From Trissonchulus latispiculum (lineage: Eukaryota > Nematoda > Enoplea > Enoplida > Ironidae): a stretch of DNA of 64,000 bases. The first letter of the stretch is position 1. Every line of letters starts with the position of its first letter. Both the position numbers and the translations under genes were made by a program. Below the pieces are notes generated by a model. That model worked only from the letters and a program-made list of their open reading frames with translations. It did no database searches and had not been told where the DNA came from. The DNA lies in assembly GCA_030248195.1 (NCBI GenBank), contig JASAND010020062.1, positions 62,001 through 126,000 of the forward strand, written 5' to 3'. Of this stretch, positions 48,200 through 60,500 are shown piece by piece.

Positions 48200-48824
48200 C
48201 TATCATATTCGGTGTTTCGTTTGTTTGTTCCAAAACCGTGAAATTATATGATTTTTGCATTTTTGAAATCAGCAGGTCCGAAAACCTACCACTACCAAAT
48301 TTCAACTCAAGCCTTCAAATTTTGTTTCGTTGGGACCACTGGGGAGGAGGGGGGTAATGGGAAGGACCCGAACAAAAAGGACTAAATTGTGGGGATTTCT
48401 GGTTTTGATCACACAAATAAAAGAAAATTTGTCCTTGGTAAAGTGCACTGTCCTTGTGAAAATGTATATATTGCTATGCAATGGGAGCTTGTCCTTTTTG
48501 CATTACTTGACATCAGGGAAATATATAAACCGCAGTTTTAATTGAAATAATGAAAACTTTCGATTTGAAAAACTTTATCACAAAACTTATATTGTCTGGT
48601 ATATACTGGTATATACTATAATTTGTATTTGTTTCAGAAATTAAAAATTTTGACTTGGAAATTTTTGAGACTTTCAAATATTGTCCATTATGGCTTGGAA
48701 TAAATTGCAAGATCGTTAAAGATTTCATTAGATTCAAACAAATCATCCATAGAGTACGTGTGTACAACAATTAACAATGCATGGAACGTAGTAAACTGAA
48801 CGAATCAGTTACTGTTTTAACACT

Positions 48825-49110
48825 GTACAAAACCTATAACGTTGATGTTGCACGTCTGCATTGCTGTTATAATGTTAGACAGCTTGTAGTGCGGATTGTT
48901 CTTGGTCTGTCGCTGTCATGTGTTTTCTGTGGGTGCCCGTAAGCCCTTTGTGGTGGGTTAATACCACGGTTCCCCCTGGAAGGGGGTCCCCATTCTATGG
49001 GGTCATCATCATCATCATCATTGTCAAATCTATGGATGGCCAACTCTCCGAGTTGGTCCCGCTTAAGTGCGGGGGCAAACATATGACGCACCTTGGCCAA
49101 GAAATTTTTG
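48825..49110 (+). repeat. 280-bp interspersed repeat, copy R3
   Basis: Right-arm partner of 10331-10640. ATC trinucleotide run at about 49005-49020. Confidence 0.7.
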
Positions 49111-50109
49111 CCTTGGCGAAAGGGCTGTGTATTCTGTACCCTAACCCTGACAAGGATTGGAGAATTATTCATTCATCTTTACCTTTCAAAATTTCTGAGG
49201 GGAAAGTCTGGGGACATCGATTTCTGGGGGGGGGCGATATTTTTTCAAAAACTCTTAAAACAGCTATCACAGTTATTTTTGAGTTCACGAAATTAGATTA
49301 ATTTCGCTTCGCAAGCAGGATTGGGATAGGTAGGAATACTAGAACCTAGAAGTGCTATATTTGAATTCAGCGAGGTTGAAAACACGTTGATAAGTGATAG
49401 CAAATTTTTAATTTTAGCTATTTCATCAAATTTTCCAGATTATTAGGCCTCTAGGGTGGGCTCTGTAAAACGATATCAGCAAAGCTGTGCCCATCTTCTT
49501 CAATTACGTAATAAATTTCAATTTTAGAAAATAAAGTTGTATAGGATACGTTTTGGTCAGTTTGCATTGAAAGATACAAAACTTTGGAAACCATACAAAT
49601 TCTAAATAAAAATTAATTTAATTTTCCCAACTATTGTTGCTTTCCATTTGATCGTGTTTATCTGATGCATTGTTCTCGGCTTGAGGGTGGTAAGGCTTTT
49701 ATCCTTGTTCAGTCTGGGGAATAATTGAACCTCATTCTATAATCCCCCCGCATTAACCTATTATATAGTTAAATTATCTGCATAAACTACCAAATCCGGG
49801 TTTAAACGTCACTTATATGCTATTAAAATCTGTGCTGTTTGTTTTATTAATGTTGAGCCGAAAATTAAATAATAGTGTTCGGATCAAACCTTATATATGA
49901 TGTCATATGAAATGAAGAGGTCATATTTATGATAAGGTTTAGCTTTAATGTCTAGAGATAGACAACGATGCTTGTATTAACACTGCTCGTTAAAATGTGT
50001 TCTTCACATTTGATTCCATGTATTCGCTCCACAGTTACAAGCATACCGTTGGGTAATGGATAATGGAAAAATGTAATTTTAAATTCTTTTTAAAGAAGTT
50101 GGTTTTCTG

Positions 50110-50385
50110 TGGGGCCGGCAAAAAGTCTTGGCCATATTGCGTCATGTGTTTGCCTGTTGTTGTTTATGTTGTTGCTGTTGATATTAAGGTTACTGCAGTA
50201 TTGACCCACCGCAAAGGGCTTTTGGCACACACATTATGAATGGTCGGCCAAATACGACGGACGTATAAACCATTCATGGTGAACACATGAGAGTGACAGA
50301 CCAAGACCGACTGCTTCTTAGAGTCGTTTAACAATATAAGAGCTAAGCAGACGTGCAACATCCACTGGCTAGGTTTCATGATCGC
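50110..50385 (-). repeat. 280-bp interspersed repeat, copy R2
   Basis: Right-arm partner of 9045-9310. Confidence 0.75.
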
Positions 50386-51129
50386 ATTGAAAGCTTGAGC
50401 ATAGCACGGTTTAGCGAAAATTGCTTTAGTGTAGCTTTACTTAACCAAAAGTATCAATGGGGTGGTGTTTGAATAAAAATCCTCCGCTTAAAATTGAAGC
50501 CTCTTTATTTAGAGCATAGCAAACTTAATAACCCTTATTTCCTGACTGGCGCAGGAAATAAAACCGTTACGCAGTCATAGCCACGCGGATTGGGAACCCT
50601 TCATTTCCATTGTAAAAATTTGTTGGCCATAATTCGTCTTGCATGTACCCGTCGGTCAATCTATCCGCCAGCCCAACCGAATGCGGCAAACGTCGATTGC
50701 CAAGACAGACGCGCGCTGTCAGGGCGATTTACACGCACTGACCAACCGGTTTGGTCGCTTGGGTTTGTAACAGAATGCCATGAAAGATTGGAGACCAGCC
50801 AAATTGGAGACTAAATGTTGGAATTAACCTGAGTTTCTGAAAATTTTGAATCATTTAGTCTTAGTGATTTTAATTGACGAAAATATTGCTCAACGATAGA
50901 ATTTTCGGTTTTTCCTACTGGATCGAAGTGCTTTCTACCTCGTCATTGCTATAAACAGTTGCTGCCAGAAACGAGCAGTCCAGTTCGCATGTAGTATATA
51001 ACATATACTATGGGTGATTATTCGGTATGTGCACACCTTACAAAATCAAGGTGTGCACATACCGAAATAAGGTGTGCACACAGAGCTGGAAGTCACGGGT
51101 ACCCGCGGGTACCCGCGGTAAAATTTAAA

Positions 51130-51530
51130 TTTTTAAGTTTTCTAAGGGGGGACCAAGGGGAGCAAAAAATTTTTTGTCTCCGATTTCGCTGAAAAGTTGC
51201 ATATAGGGGTTCTCCAAGCCGCTGAATACAAATCTGAAAACCGTTTTTCGATACAGTGTTTCGTTAGCTAGATGTAAGCTTACGTGTTAAGCTTACAACT
51301 TTAGCTTATACTGAGCCAACGAAATGCTGAATCGAAAAACGGTTTTCAGATTCGTGTTCAGCGACCCGGAAAACCCCTATATGCAACTTTTCAGCGAAAT
51401 CGGAGGCAAAAAATTTTTTGGTTCCCCTTGGTCCCCCCTTAGAAAACTTAAAAATTTAAATTTTTTAAAATTTTAAAATTTTGCTGCCGATCGATCAGAA
51501 ATGTGTTCAAATGCATTCATACCAAATTTG
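51130..51530. mobile_element. Palindromic-core MITE, right arm
   Basis: The block ctaaggggggaccaag and its inverse bracket a self-complementary core (about 51220-51370: cgaatctgaaaaccg family). The left arm has a different member of the family (7549-8149) near the corresponding place, so the site has been a repeated target or the copies were replaced. Confidence 0.65.
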
Positions 51531-51739
51531 AACTAAATAGCTTAAGTTTTGCGAAAGTTACGCTCAGGTGTGCGTCTGCCTTAGTATCGCCGAAAATAGA
51601 AATTAGTTCGCATTAGTTAATTTAGTTAGGATGCATTTCGAAAGTTAGGATGCATTTCAAGGTTTTTCATCCAGTGCAATACGGAAAAAACATTTTAATG
51701 GTAATGCTAATGCGAGTATGTACAAGCCTCCTGTGTAAC

Positions 51740-52010
51740 CATGAAACCTGGCCAGTTGATGTTGCAAGTCTGCTTAGCTGTTATAATGTTGGACAGCACC
51801 TACAAGCAATTGGTCTTGGTCTGTCACTCTCATGTGTTCATGCGATTGTTGCAGGTTTCATATCTGCCCAATACGTCATAATGTGTGTGCCATAAAGCCC
51901 TTTGCGGTGGGTCAATACAGCAATCATCGTCATCATCATCAACAACAGCAGCAGCATCATCTGGCAAACACATGGCGCAATATGGCCAAGACTTTTTGTC
52001 ACAGTTAATT
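51740..52010 (+). repeat. 280-bp interspersed repeat, copy R1 (uninterrupted)
   Basis: Right-arm partner of the left copy split by the foldback transposon. It provides the empty target (single ccatgtgtt 9-mer on the minus strand). Confidence 0.8.
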
Positions 52011-55000
52011 TTGAGCAACATAGGCTGTTGTGGTGTTTGATCAGGAATATTTAAGGAACGTCGTCCAAATTGTAGACGGGTTCCCATTAGAAAACCCTCG
52101 GGAAAATTTTCTCAAAAATCCCGTCCACCTGCAATGTTTTCCCGTCTAGTTTTTTCCTAGCTAATGTCACTTCTCTAAAGCAAACTGGAGCCTTTATATA
52201 CAGTAACAGCAGCAGGGCATACATAGAAGCATATTTGCAGCAACACTTGCACGTATATGTGGTTTAGGATACAGTAATAGCAGCAAGGAGCTTGTGACGA
52301 AAGCAGGCTAGTAAAAAGCTAAAATAAATCCTGCTAAGAAACCCGTCCTAGAAGGGAAAAATGAAACGGGATTTTGCAATTTTCCCGTTGTGTATTTGGA
52401 CGACGTTCCTAACTTGATAGTTTTAAGTATCTGGAAGGATTAGCCTTGGAAGGAATATTGTCCCTTTTGGGACCAACTTGTTCATTTTCTCCTGCTGTTT
52501 TAATATCAAATATTTACAAAGTTTTCAACATTCTGTGAAGATAAATAAATTGAAAAAATTAAACGATTCGCTATCATTAAGTTAATTTAAAATATTCTTA
52601 AAGGACTATATCAGGGAAATCCTCCTGGAACAAAAAATTCTTTATTATCCCAATTAGATTTGCGTATGTATGTATATATGTAATTGCAGTTTGAATTATA
52701 TAGGTCACTTTGAAATTGTAAGTGGATTTCTGTGCGTACAGTCTGATGTCGTTGGTTATTCTACGATGAATGCGGCTATTTCAGCAACCTCCATTTGGGG
52801 ACTACTCAAGTACAGCTACTACTGCATTTGGTAAAAGTTCGAAAAACCTATTCACGTGTGCATAATGTACAACTATAAATATTAACATGCCACTAGACAT
52901 GCTTTATGTTATCAGAGCAAAAACTATGCTGTTGCTTTCGCATCAATCATACCATCTAGCCTCTAGCCCCCCTCCCCCAACGCTTCCACATTGCCTCTCT
53001 CTGGGTCTTTTCGCACAGCGAGTTAAACGAGTTAGAATTAAATCTAACTAAATCTAACCTTTTTGCGTGCAGTGTTAAAAAAGTTAAATATATAGTTAGT
53101 TTTCACTCGCTTGCACGGTTAAACGAGTTAAAATGTGTTAACTCTACTCCTTTAACTCTCGTGCAAAAAGGCCCTCTGACACGAACTTTGTATAGGAAGT
53201 GGTCCGAAACAGTGATTCCCTCATTAATTTGAATTAAGTGTTTTCGGTTAGGCGACAGCTATCAATTTAACATTTTGTCGAATTCTAGAAATCGGCAAGG
53301 CATTTTGCTCATTTCAAGAAATTGAAACTCTTGCAAGACTCTTGCGTATTTCTAAAAATTAGCTAAAATATTGTCGATTTCTAGAGTTCGACAAGGCTGT
53401 TGCTAATTTCTAGAAGTGAGCGAAATTGTTTGCCGATTTCATCGGCAATTTTGGGAATTAGGCAACATAAATGTACTAGTGATCTATCGGCCTTAAATTT
53501 TGCTAAACAAAAAATTTGGATCAGGTTCAAGCTAAATTTCTGCAGAAAATAGATTTTTATAGGAATTTTTGTTGGTTTTTTATTAAGTTTTCATTCGATA
53601 CATTCAACATTTGCCCCTCCCCACGCCTTACAGGAACAACTATCTTCGAGATAACTGATTCCAAAGTTCTTTAACAAACTGCAACTACATGTTATTTTGA
53701 TTTTTGTTAGATTGTTTTTTGAATTTTCTTTTAATTTAATTTTAATTTTCAGTAGGGCTTTACTTTCTGCTGCAGGCAGGTAGGTAGGTTGTGTGTGACA
53801 TCAAAGAAATTTTCATAAATTCTTTGCAAAAGTGTGTCACCAAATTACCTTCCAAAACTGCAAACGTTCTGGTCAAGTTTGTGAAGAAGCAAGAGTGTAT
53901 CAGTTTTCAAAGCCGAGAACTGTGGAACAAATTAGCATAAAAGACAAGAAAAATATCAAACTGAGCCTGTCGCTTCCTTTGCGATGAAAATTTAGGTTAA
54001 ACTTAAGAAGTTGTTTGTGAATAACTGGTCCGCCAGTGGGTACTTAGGAGTTTGGTTGTTTATGATGATAGTGTTCAAGTTAGCTCTGTTGTTGTGATGA
54101 CTGATGGCGATTTATTTTAACTGAACTTTTGCTTTAGTTTCAGTCTTCTAGTCTTTTGTCCAAAGCATAGTTACATTTTTAGTTTTCAAGTTATATACAG
54201 TTTTAGCAAAGGAAAATAGGGTTTATGTTTGGTGCTCCAGAACACAATATATAATTAATAGGTATATAACATTTTACTGGGTTTCTTTAGGAACCCTAAA
54301 ATTTGAAGGGGCGATTAAAGCTTTTCAGCTTGAATTATTCCCAAATTTTTATCACATTCACTATTTCAAATTTTCCAAAGTATTTAATTTCAGCGCCTTC
54401 AGCGGCAGTTCTGCAGCTGCGCTACTTCCGGTGCAAAATTCTGATGGAATAAATTCTAATTCTAAAATTCTAATGGAATAAACAAGAAAGAAATAATTTA
54501 AATTCAGTAATTTACATTATATATAGTTACATGCAACAGTTTAAATTTAGTCATTTATGCATATACATAGTTACAACAATTTTAATTCAGTCATTTAGAT
54601 AGTTACAATTAATTTGCAAATAGTTTCGTATATTATTAATTTTGAGTGTTAACTATGTACAATTAATTTGCAAATAGTTTCGTATATATTAATTTTGTGT
54701 GTTAACTATGTGCTATGTTCCACACTTACCTATATGCGTAAAAGACAGTGTTTGCTCACTGTTAACTAATGCTAACTTATCCCAGTGCAAAACCGGTTTT
54801 AACCAGTTCGCTATTGAACTTATCTGGGCGCCTGCCTGTCTAAAATGCAAATAGTTTAGTTTAACTGTTAAGAACAGTCATCTGATATTAGTTCTTGGAA
54901 TGATTAGGACACAGGTAAAGTTTATATGTCTATTGGTCGAAACCGGTTTTGTTGACTTGTTGGTCATGTCTGTACGTCGTATGCCACTTCATCTTCGTTT

Positions 55001-55112
55001 TTAACAGGAGTTATGGCCCGGAGTTATTAGTTACGAATTAAAGAATTTCGGTCTAATTTTCCTCTAATTTAGAATGCTATGTAGTTTAGGGTGGTTTTGT
55101 AGAATGCAAAAA
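52011..55112. other. Non-coding right-arm segment
   Basis: Mirror of 673-3239 with a small private block near 52070-52420 (bracketed by aggaacgtcgtccaaa and its inverse, ttggacgacgttcct). That block is a TIR element missing from the left arm. No gene recognised. Confidence 0.6.
52050..52415. mobile_element. GGAACGTCGTCCAAAT-ended element, right arm only
   Basis: Left end aaggaacgtcgtccaaat is matched inverted at atttggacgacgttcct near 52395-52411. Inside, cgggtttcc/aacccgtc and gaaaattttc/gaaacggg blocks repeat. The left arm at about 3240 lacks it. No ORF. Confidence 0.7.
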
Positions 55113-55652
55113 GTTTATTTGGATCTTTTGCGCTCCCCCCAGCCCTAACTTTTGTTTTTTGAGCACTTACTTCGAAATTGTGTATGGATGCATACTGGAG
55201 GCTAATGAAATCAAAAAATTTTAAATTTTAAAAAAATTTATATTTTAGTTTGAAGGGACCAACGGGAACCGAAAAAATTTTAAAATGTTTTGCTGAAAAC
55301 TTGCACACAGGGGTTTTCAGGGACACTAATCACGAATCTGAAATCCGGTTTTCGATTCAGCTTTTCGTTAGCTCAGTAGAAGCTTACATAATAAACTTAA
55401 AACTTTAGCTTATACTGAGCTAAACGAAAAGCTGAATGGAAAATGGATTTCAGATTCGTACTCAGCGCCCCTGATCCAGTATGCAATTTCAGCAAAATAT
55501 TTTTAAAAGAATTTTCGGTTCTCCTTACCAAACTAAAATTTAAAATATTTTCAAATTTTTGAATTCAGCAGCCTCCACTATGCATCCATTCCATACACAA
55601 TTTCTAAGTCAGTGGTAAAAAATCAAAAGTAGGGCGGGGGAAGCGCAAAAAA
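55113..55652. mobile_element. Palindromic-core MITE, right-arm edge
   Basis: TIRs ggatcttttgcgctcccc and, inverted, ggattttttgcgcttccc, with the cacgaatctgaaatcc palindrome at the centre. Only its outer-left half is shared with the left arm. Palindrome homology ends within this element. Confidence 0.75.
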
Positions 55653-56328
55653 TCCGTTCGTTTCAGTTAGCTTACTCCCAATTATTAGCATCAGTTTAAC
55701 TGGTTTTAACTGGTTTCGATTTGACCTTACGTTATCTATGTATCTGGGCAACGGCATTATATCATAGAATTTCTTTGAGTTAATGAAAAAGCCTTTGTAG
55801 TTTGCACAAACGAGTTTACAGCCTACTGTTTGCTAAGTAGGCGGGGCTTGTTATGCAAATTGCAATGATTGCCGTTTTCTTATCTCAAAAATGTGGTGCA
55901 AATTTTTGATTGGATGACCCAGTTTTTCATTAATTACTTGCTAGGGTGAATTTTAGTCTGCATTTATCTGTGAGTGCAGAATGGTCGGTTCGGAGGCTTA
56001 GTAGAATTTTGTGATTTTTTCAGTTCTAGATTTTTAACAGATAATTTTTCATTTCTTAACCTTTGTATAACACTTTGCATTTTCTTTGATCATTTATTTC
56101 TGCTTTTAATGTTACCCGGGAATTCTGTAAGTTTTAATATGAATTTATTTGGATTAATTTATTTCTTAGTTCTTTAAATCATTAGATCTTCCTCAGTTGT
56201 CGTTTTAGGTTTGTCTCACCTGATTTGAATATTCATTTAATTTTTGTTTTCAGTTTTAAGTCCTCGTGTTTTATTATTTGTGTGTTCATTTTACAAGCTA
56301 AGAATTAATTTAAATGTGAAAATAAAAC
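55653..56328. other. Non-coding DNA between palindrome and CPEB locus
   Basis: An AT-rich stretch with no partner elsewhere in the window and no convincing ORF. Confidence 0.5.
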
Positions 56329-56888
56329 GGGTCTCTTGCGCTTCCCCCACCAGCTATAACTTTTGATTTTTTCGACCAATAACTTTGAAAATTGGTCTGG
56401 GTACATACTGGAGGCTTATAAATTCAAAAATTTTAAAATTTTAAAAAATTTAAATTTTCGTTTGGTAAGGGGAACCAAAAACTTTTTGAACAAAATTTTG
56501 GTGAAAACTTGCATAGGGGGTTTTCACGGGCGCTGATCACGAATCTGAAACCCGTTTTTCGATTCAGTTTTTCGTTAGCTCAGTATACGCTAAAGTTGTA
56601 AGTTTAACGTGTAAGCTTATACTGAGCTGACTAAAAGCTGACTCGAAAAACTGATTTCAGAGTCGTGCTCAGCGCCCCTGAAAACCTCCGTATGCAACTT
56701 TTCAGCAAAATCGAAGACAAAAAATTTTTCGTTTCTCCTTGGTGTCCCCCCTTACCAAACTAAAATTTAAAATTTTTTAAAATTTTAAATTTTTTTAATT
56801 TTTGAATTCATAAGTCTCCAGTCCATATTTCAAAGTTAATGGTCAAAAAATCAAAAGTTATGGCTTGGGGGGGAAGCGTAAGAGACCC
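56329..56888. mobile_element. hAT-like palindromic-core MITE, 560 bp, exact 8-bp target duplication
   Basis: Ends gggtctcttgcgcttccc and, inverted, gggtctcttacgcttccc. aataaaac is duplicated at 56321-56328 and 56889-56896. It shares the cacgaatctgaaacccg palindromic core with the other members. It is the cleanest full-length copy of the family. Confidence 0.9.
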
Positions 56889-57014
56889 AATAAAACTTCT
56901 AGATGCCAAGCTTTCCGTTAGATTTCAGCTGCTATTGAGAAGTGTTAGAATTATGGAATTTTTGTGAGTCAGATTAGCAGTTCGTTGGCGCTGGCGTTTA
57001 GGTTCTCTGCTAAA

Positions 57015-57225
57015 CACTTAAGGTGCCTTCATAGTCGCGAACGCAGGTGAACGCGCGTCGACCCATGCCGACTTGCGTCTACAAACGTTAATATGATTTT
57101 GCGCGCATCAACGTGCTACAAATGGGGGCGTTGACGCGCGTCAATGCCTCCAAATGTAGCATGGCAGTGTAGCGCGTTGACGGGCGTCTACGCACGTCGA
57201 CAGGCGTCTACTTTGCGACTGGAAC
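57015..57225. mobile_element. GCGTCGAC-rich short MITE
   Basis: ttcatagtcgcgaacgc at the left is matched by inverted tttgcgactggaactatgaa at the right. Internal reiterations of gcgcgtc(g/a)a. About 210 bp, non-coding. Confidence 0.6.
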
Positions 57226-57580
57226 TATGAAATCAGCATTAAATTTGCTCGCTCCTATTTTATTGACATTCATATTTCTTGTAATTGTCATAAATATAGA
57301 TACCAAATTGCCCGTTTGGTATCGGGCCGTCGGCCGTAGGGTGAGGGAGTTACTGTTCTTGAGAGTTCGCAGGCTCTGCCTAGTCGAGGTGGATTATCTG
57401 GAAAATATCCCAGTATCAACACCCACCCGTTTCAAATCAGTTCCACGGCCCACAACACTGTTGTAAAGTGAATTTTGAAAACTTTGGTAACTATATATAT
57501 TGGCTCATTTACGTATGTAAATTAAGTTAAATTTTTCAAGTTTATATAATATAGTATTAAAATTATATCTTTCATTTCAG
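57226..57580. other. Region upstream of first recognised CPEB1 exon
   Basis: An ORF from 57227 to 57466 begins with a hydrophobic stretch and has no recognisable similarity to CPEB. It could be an upstream exon or chance. The acceptor ttcatttcag ends at 57580. Confidence 0.35.
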
Positions 57581-60500
57581 CCCACCTCTGGGACCACCGG
57601 TCCCCAGGGTGTTGGTGGTGCGGCCGGGGGTCAGTCCTTTTCTCAGGACCCGGGCGGGACCGATGGCAGTGGACCGCCGCCGCATTCCACGATGACGGCA
57701 GCCAACGAACTGCGAGAGTGTCTCAGACTTCTGGATTCGGGCAACAGCGATGAAACGGCGGCCATTCAGAAGATCAACTCACTCCTAAGCGGCAGTCTGG
57801 ATCTGAGCAATCTGGCTTCGCTGGCTGCAGCCTCCACGGGTGTGTCGGATAAACAGGGTAATCTTTGGATGCTTTGCTCTGTAAAAGTTAAGAAAACCCT
57901 CCAAAAATTGACTTTTCTTTAGAAGTGCTTATTTTCCACTCTGAAAATTGATTCTAGCAAGAGTACATAATAACTAAGAGTGTGCCAAGCGTCACGCTCT
58001 CAGTTATCCAGCGAAAAACATCATCTGCACAATAACGGCTGACCCCCCCCCACAACTGAGTACCTGGTGACCCCCCCCCACAACTGAGTACCAGGTACAC
58101 AATTGTGTACAAGCACTCGCTTGTATGTTTACATGTTGAAGCCAAAAACATTCCATCAACAGCTGGCCACTTTTGAGCTTCAACATGTAAACATACAAGC
58201 GAGTGCTTGTACACAATTGTGTACCTGGTACTCAGTTGTGGGGGGGGGTCACCAGGTACTCAGTTGTGGGGGGGTAGGCCGTTATTGTGCAGATGATGTC
58301 TGCAGCCTAATAACTAAGAGTGGGACGCTTGTCACACTCTTAGTTATTATGTACTCTTGATTGTAGTAAGGGCAGAATTTTGTTGACAAGCCTGTGTTTT
58401 AGCCGTCGAAGGAGTTAAGATTTGGATTTTAGGGTAAACTCGGCGAAGTGTTTCATAAGCACAGTGTCTAATGAAGAGATTTCCTATTTTCTTAACGCCC
58501 GCTGTTCAAATCTTTAAGTGATAGATTTAAGACGGAGTCGGGACAATCCTAGTGTAATAGCCTATTTCTGTCAAATTGCTGCTTAGCTGAAGGCTAAGCC
58601 ATAGTTTCTGTCAGCTTTGAAAAATAGTAGCATAAAAGTAGGATTATTGCAAATTAGGAATTTTTTGTAAACTTTAAATCTAATTCCATAGAATTTGTTT
58701 GCGTGTTGGAGTCTTGAAAATTCCTTTTAGTTCTGATTCTAAATTGATATAGCCTTCATAAGTAAGCTTTTTAATAGCAACAAGCAAATGATTGTTTTCT
58801 TGCACTGAATTAGTGACTAGACTTGAAAATATTAATTTGACGGAGATTTGATCCTCCACTGTTACAGTTTCAGAATTGATGTCCTCAGTATTCCAACAGC
58901 AACAACAGCAACAGCAACAACCGCAGCAACAACAGCATCGAACAAACTCATCGTCTTCTACTGACTCGCAGCATCAGCAACAGAGTAAGTTTTGATACCG
59001 TGTTTTGGCCCAAGTTTTGATTAATGGTAAAAAATATATATTAATGCAATGATATTTATATTACTGTTCAAATTAAGCTTAGAAAGCAAATGTATGTAGT
59101 ATCAATGTAATTTTTAATTAAAACAAGTTAATACAAATGTCAGATTTTTAGTTAACAGTTCTCTTCTTTTGCCCCAAGTTTAGGTAGGACATTAATCGTT
59201 TAATCTTTTCAAGAAAGCGTTAGAGTTAAGTTTATTCGTTTATTCTTTTCAAGAAGCGTTAGAGTTAAGTTACTTAAGTTTATATTATAACTTATTAGTT
59301 AATTACTTAAACTAAACTTAAATAACTTTTAGTAACTTGGCGTTTCTAATTTCTACTGTCATAAAAAGGATCCAGTAGTTAAGTTTAACTCTGATCTTAA
59401 CTCTTAACTCTTTTTATTTCAGAGGTCCCATCCAGCGAGGCTTCTAGTCCCATCGGAACGGCAAGCGGACGGGCCATTCGAGGCATGGGTCATCAGCATC
59501 ATCAGACCTCCACCCCCGTCAAACCCACACCTCCTGTTTTTGGGTGAGAGTTGAACCTTAAACTGTAAATGAAGTTCATTTAAATTAGGGCTTTCGGTTT
59601 TTGGTAATTTGGAAATTCGGTATATGCGGTAAATGAGCCTAGAAACACCGGCCCGTTTTCTATTTGTCACTGTTCCATCATTCTCGTTTCTGGCGGGGGT
59701 GGAAAAGAGATGTAAATTAATTTCTGCCTTTCTTGCCATTGCTAATTTTAAAGGGAAAGTTTGCTGATTTTTGTTGAAAACTACACTTGATGTGCTGTCA
59801 TCGACGACATTGATAATACTGTAACTGAAAAACAGTTCCTAAACCTTATCCTAAAAGTTTTTGTCTGTTTATTTTCTAAGCTTCCTTACATCAAGCTCAA
59901 CTGACTTCAGTCGCCAATTTTAAGCCTGGATTGCCCTGATTAGACTGCAATTTTTATGGTTTTTATTATTTCCATTTCCGTTTTTGTTTTTCTAGAGACG
60001 ACATTCATCACCAGGAGCCATCTCATACCACCAGCATCCCCGCGTCCATGTCTGCGGCGCTGCAGCGCTCTGCCACCGTGGTCTCCCAGCCAGCGGCCTA
60101 CGAGGCCTATCTGGCCACTCCGGCCACCCTGAGTTTCTGGGATCCGATGGGTCTGGCTGCCCGAGCGGGGAGTCCCACGGAATCGGACGGGGCGAGTCCA
60201 CTCAGTTCCAGCGGCTCTTCGGCGACCCTAAGCATGACCTATCTGAGAGATCTGTTGGTATGTGTTAAGGTTGAAGATTGCTTCCTTTGGTAGAGTTGCA
60301 CAAAATTGAAGCTGATTTTGGCCAACTGAAAGGCAAAGTTAGACCAATACTGTATATATTATGTACTCTTGGCTGTAGCAAGAGCACCTATTAGCTAACA
60401 ATGTTACAGCAGGCAGGCTTTCTGTTATCAGCTCCAGGTACATGCTCTGTTCGCTAACGGTTGGCCTGCATCCACAGGGTATATCGACTTAGCTTGTATT

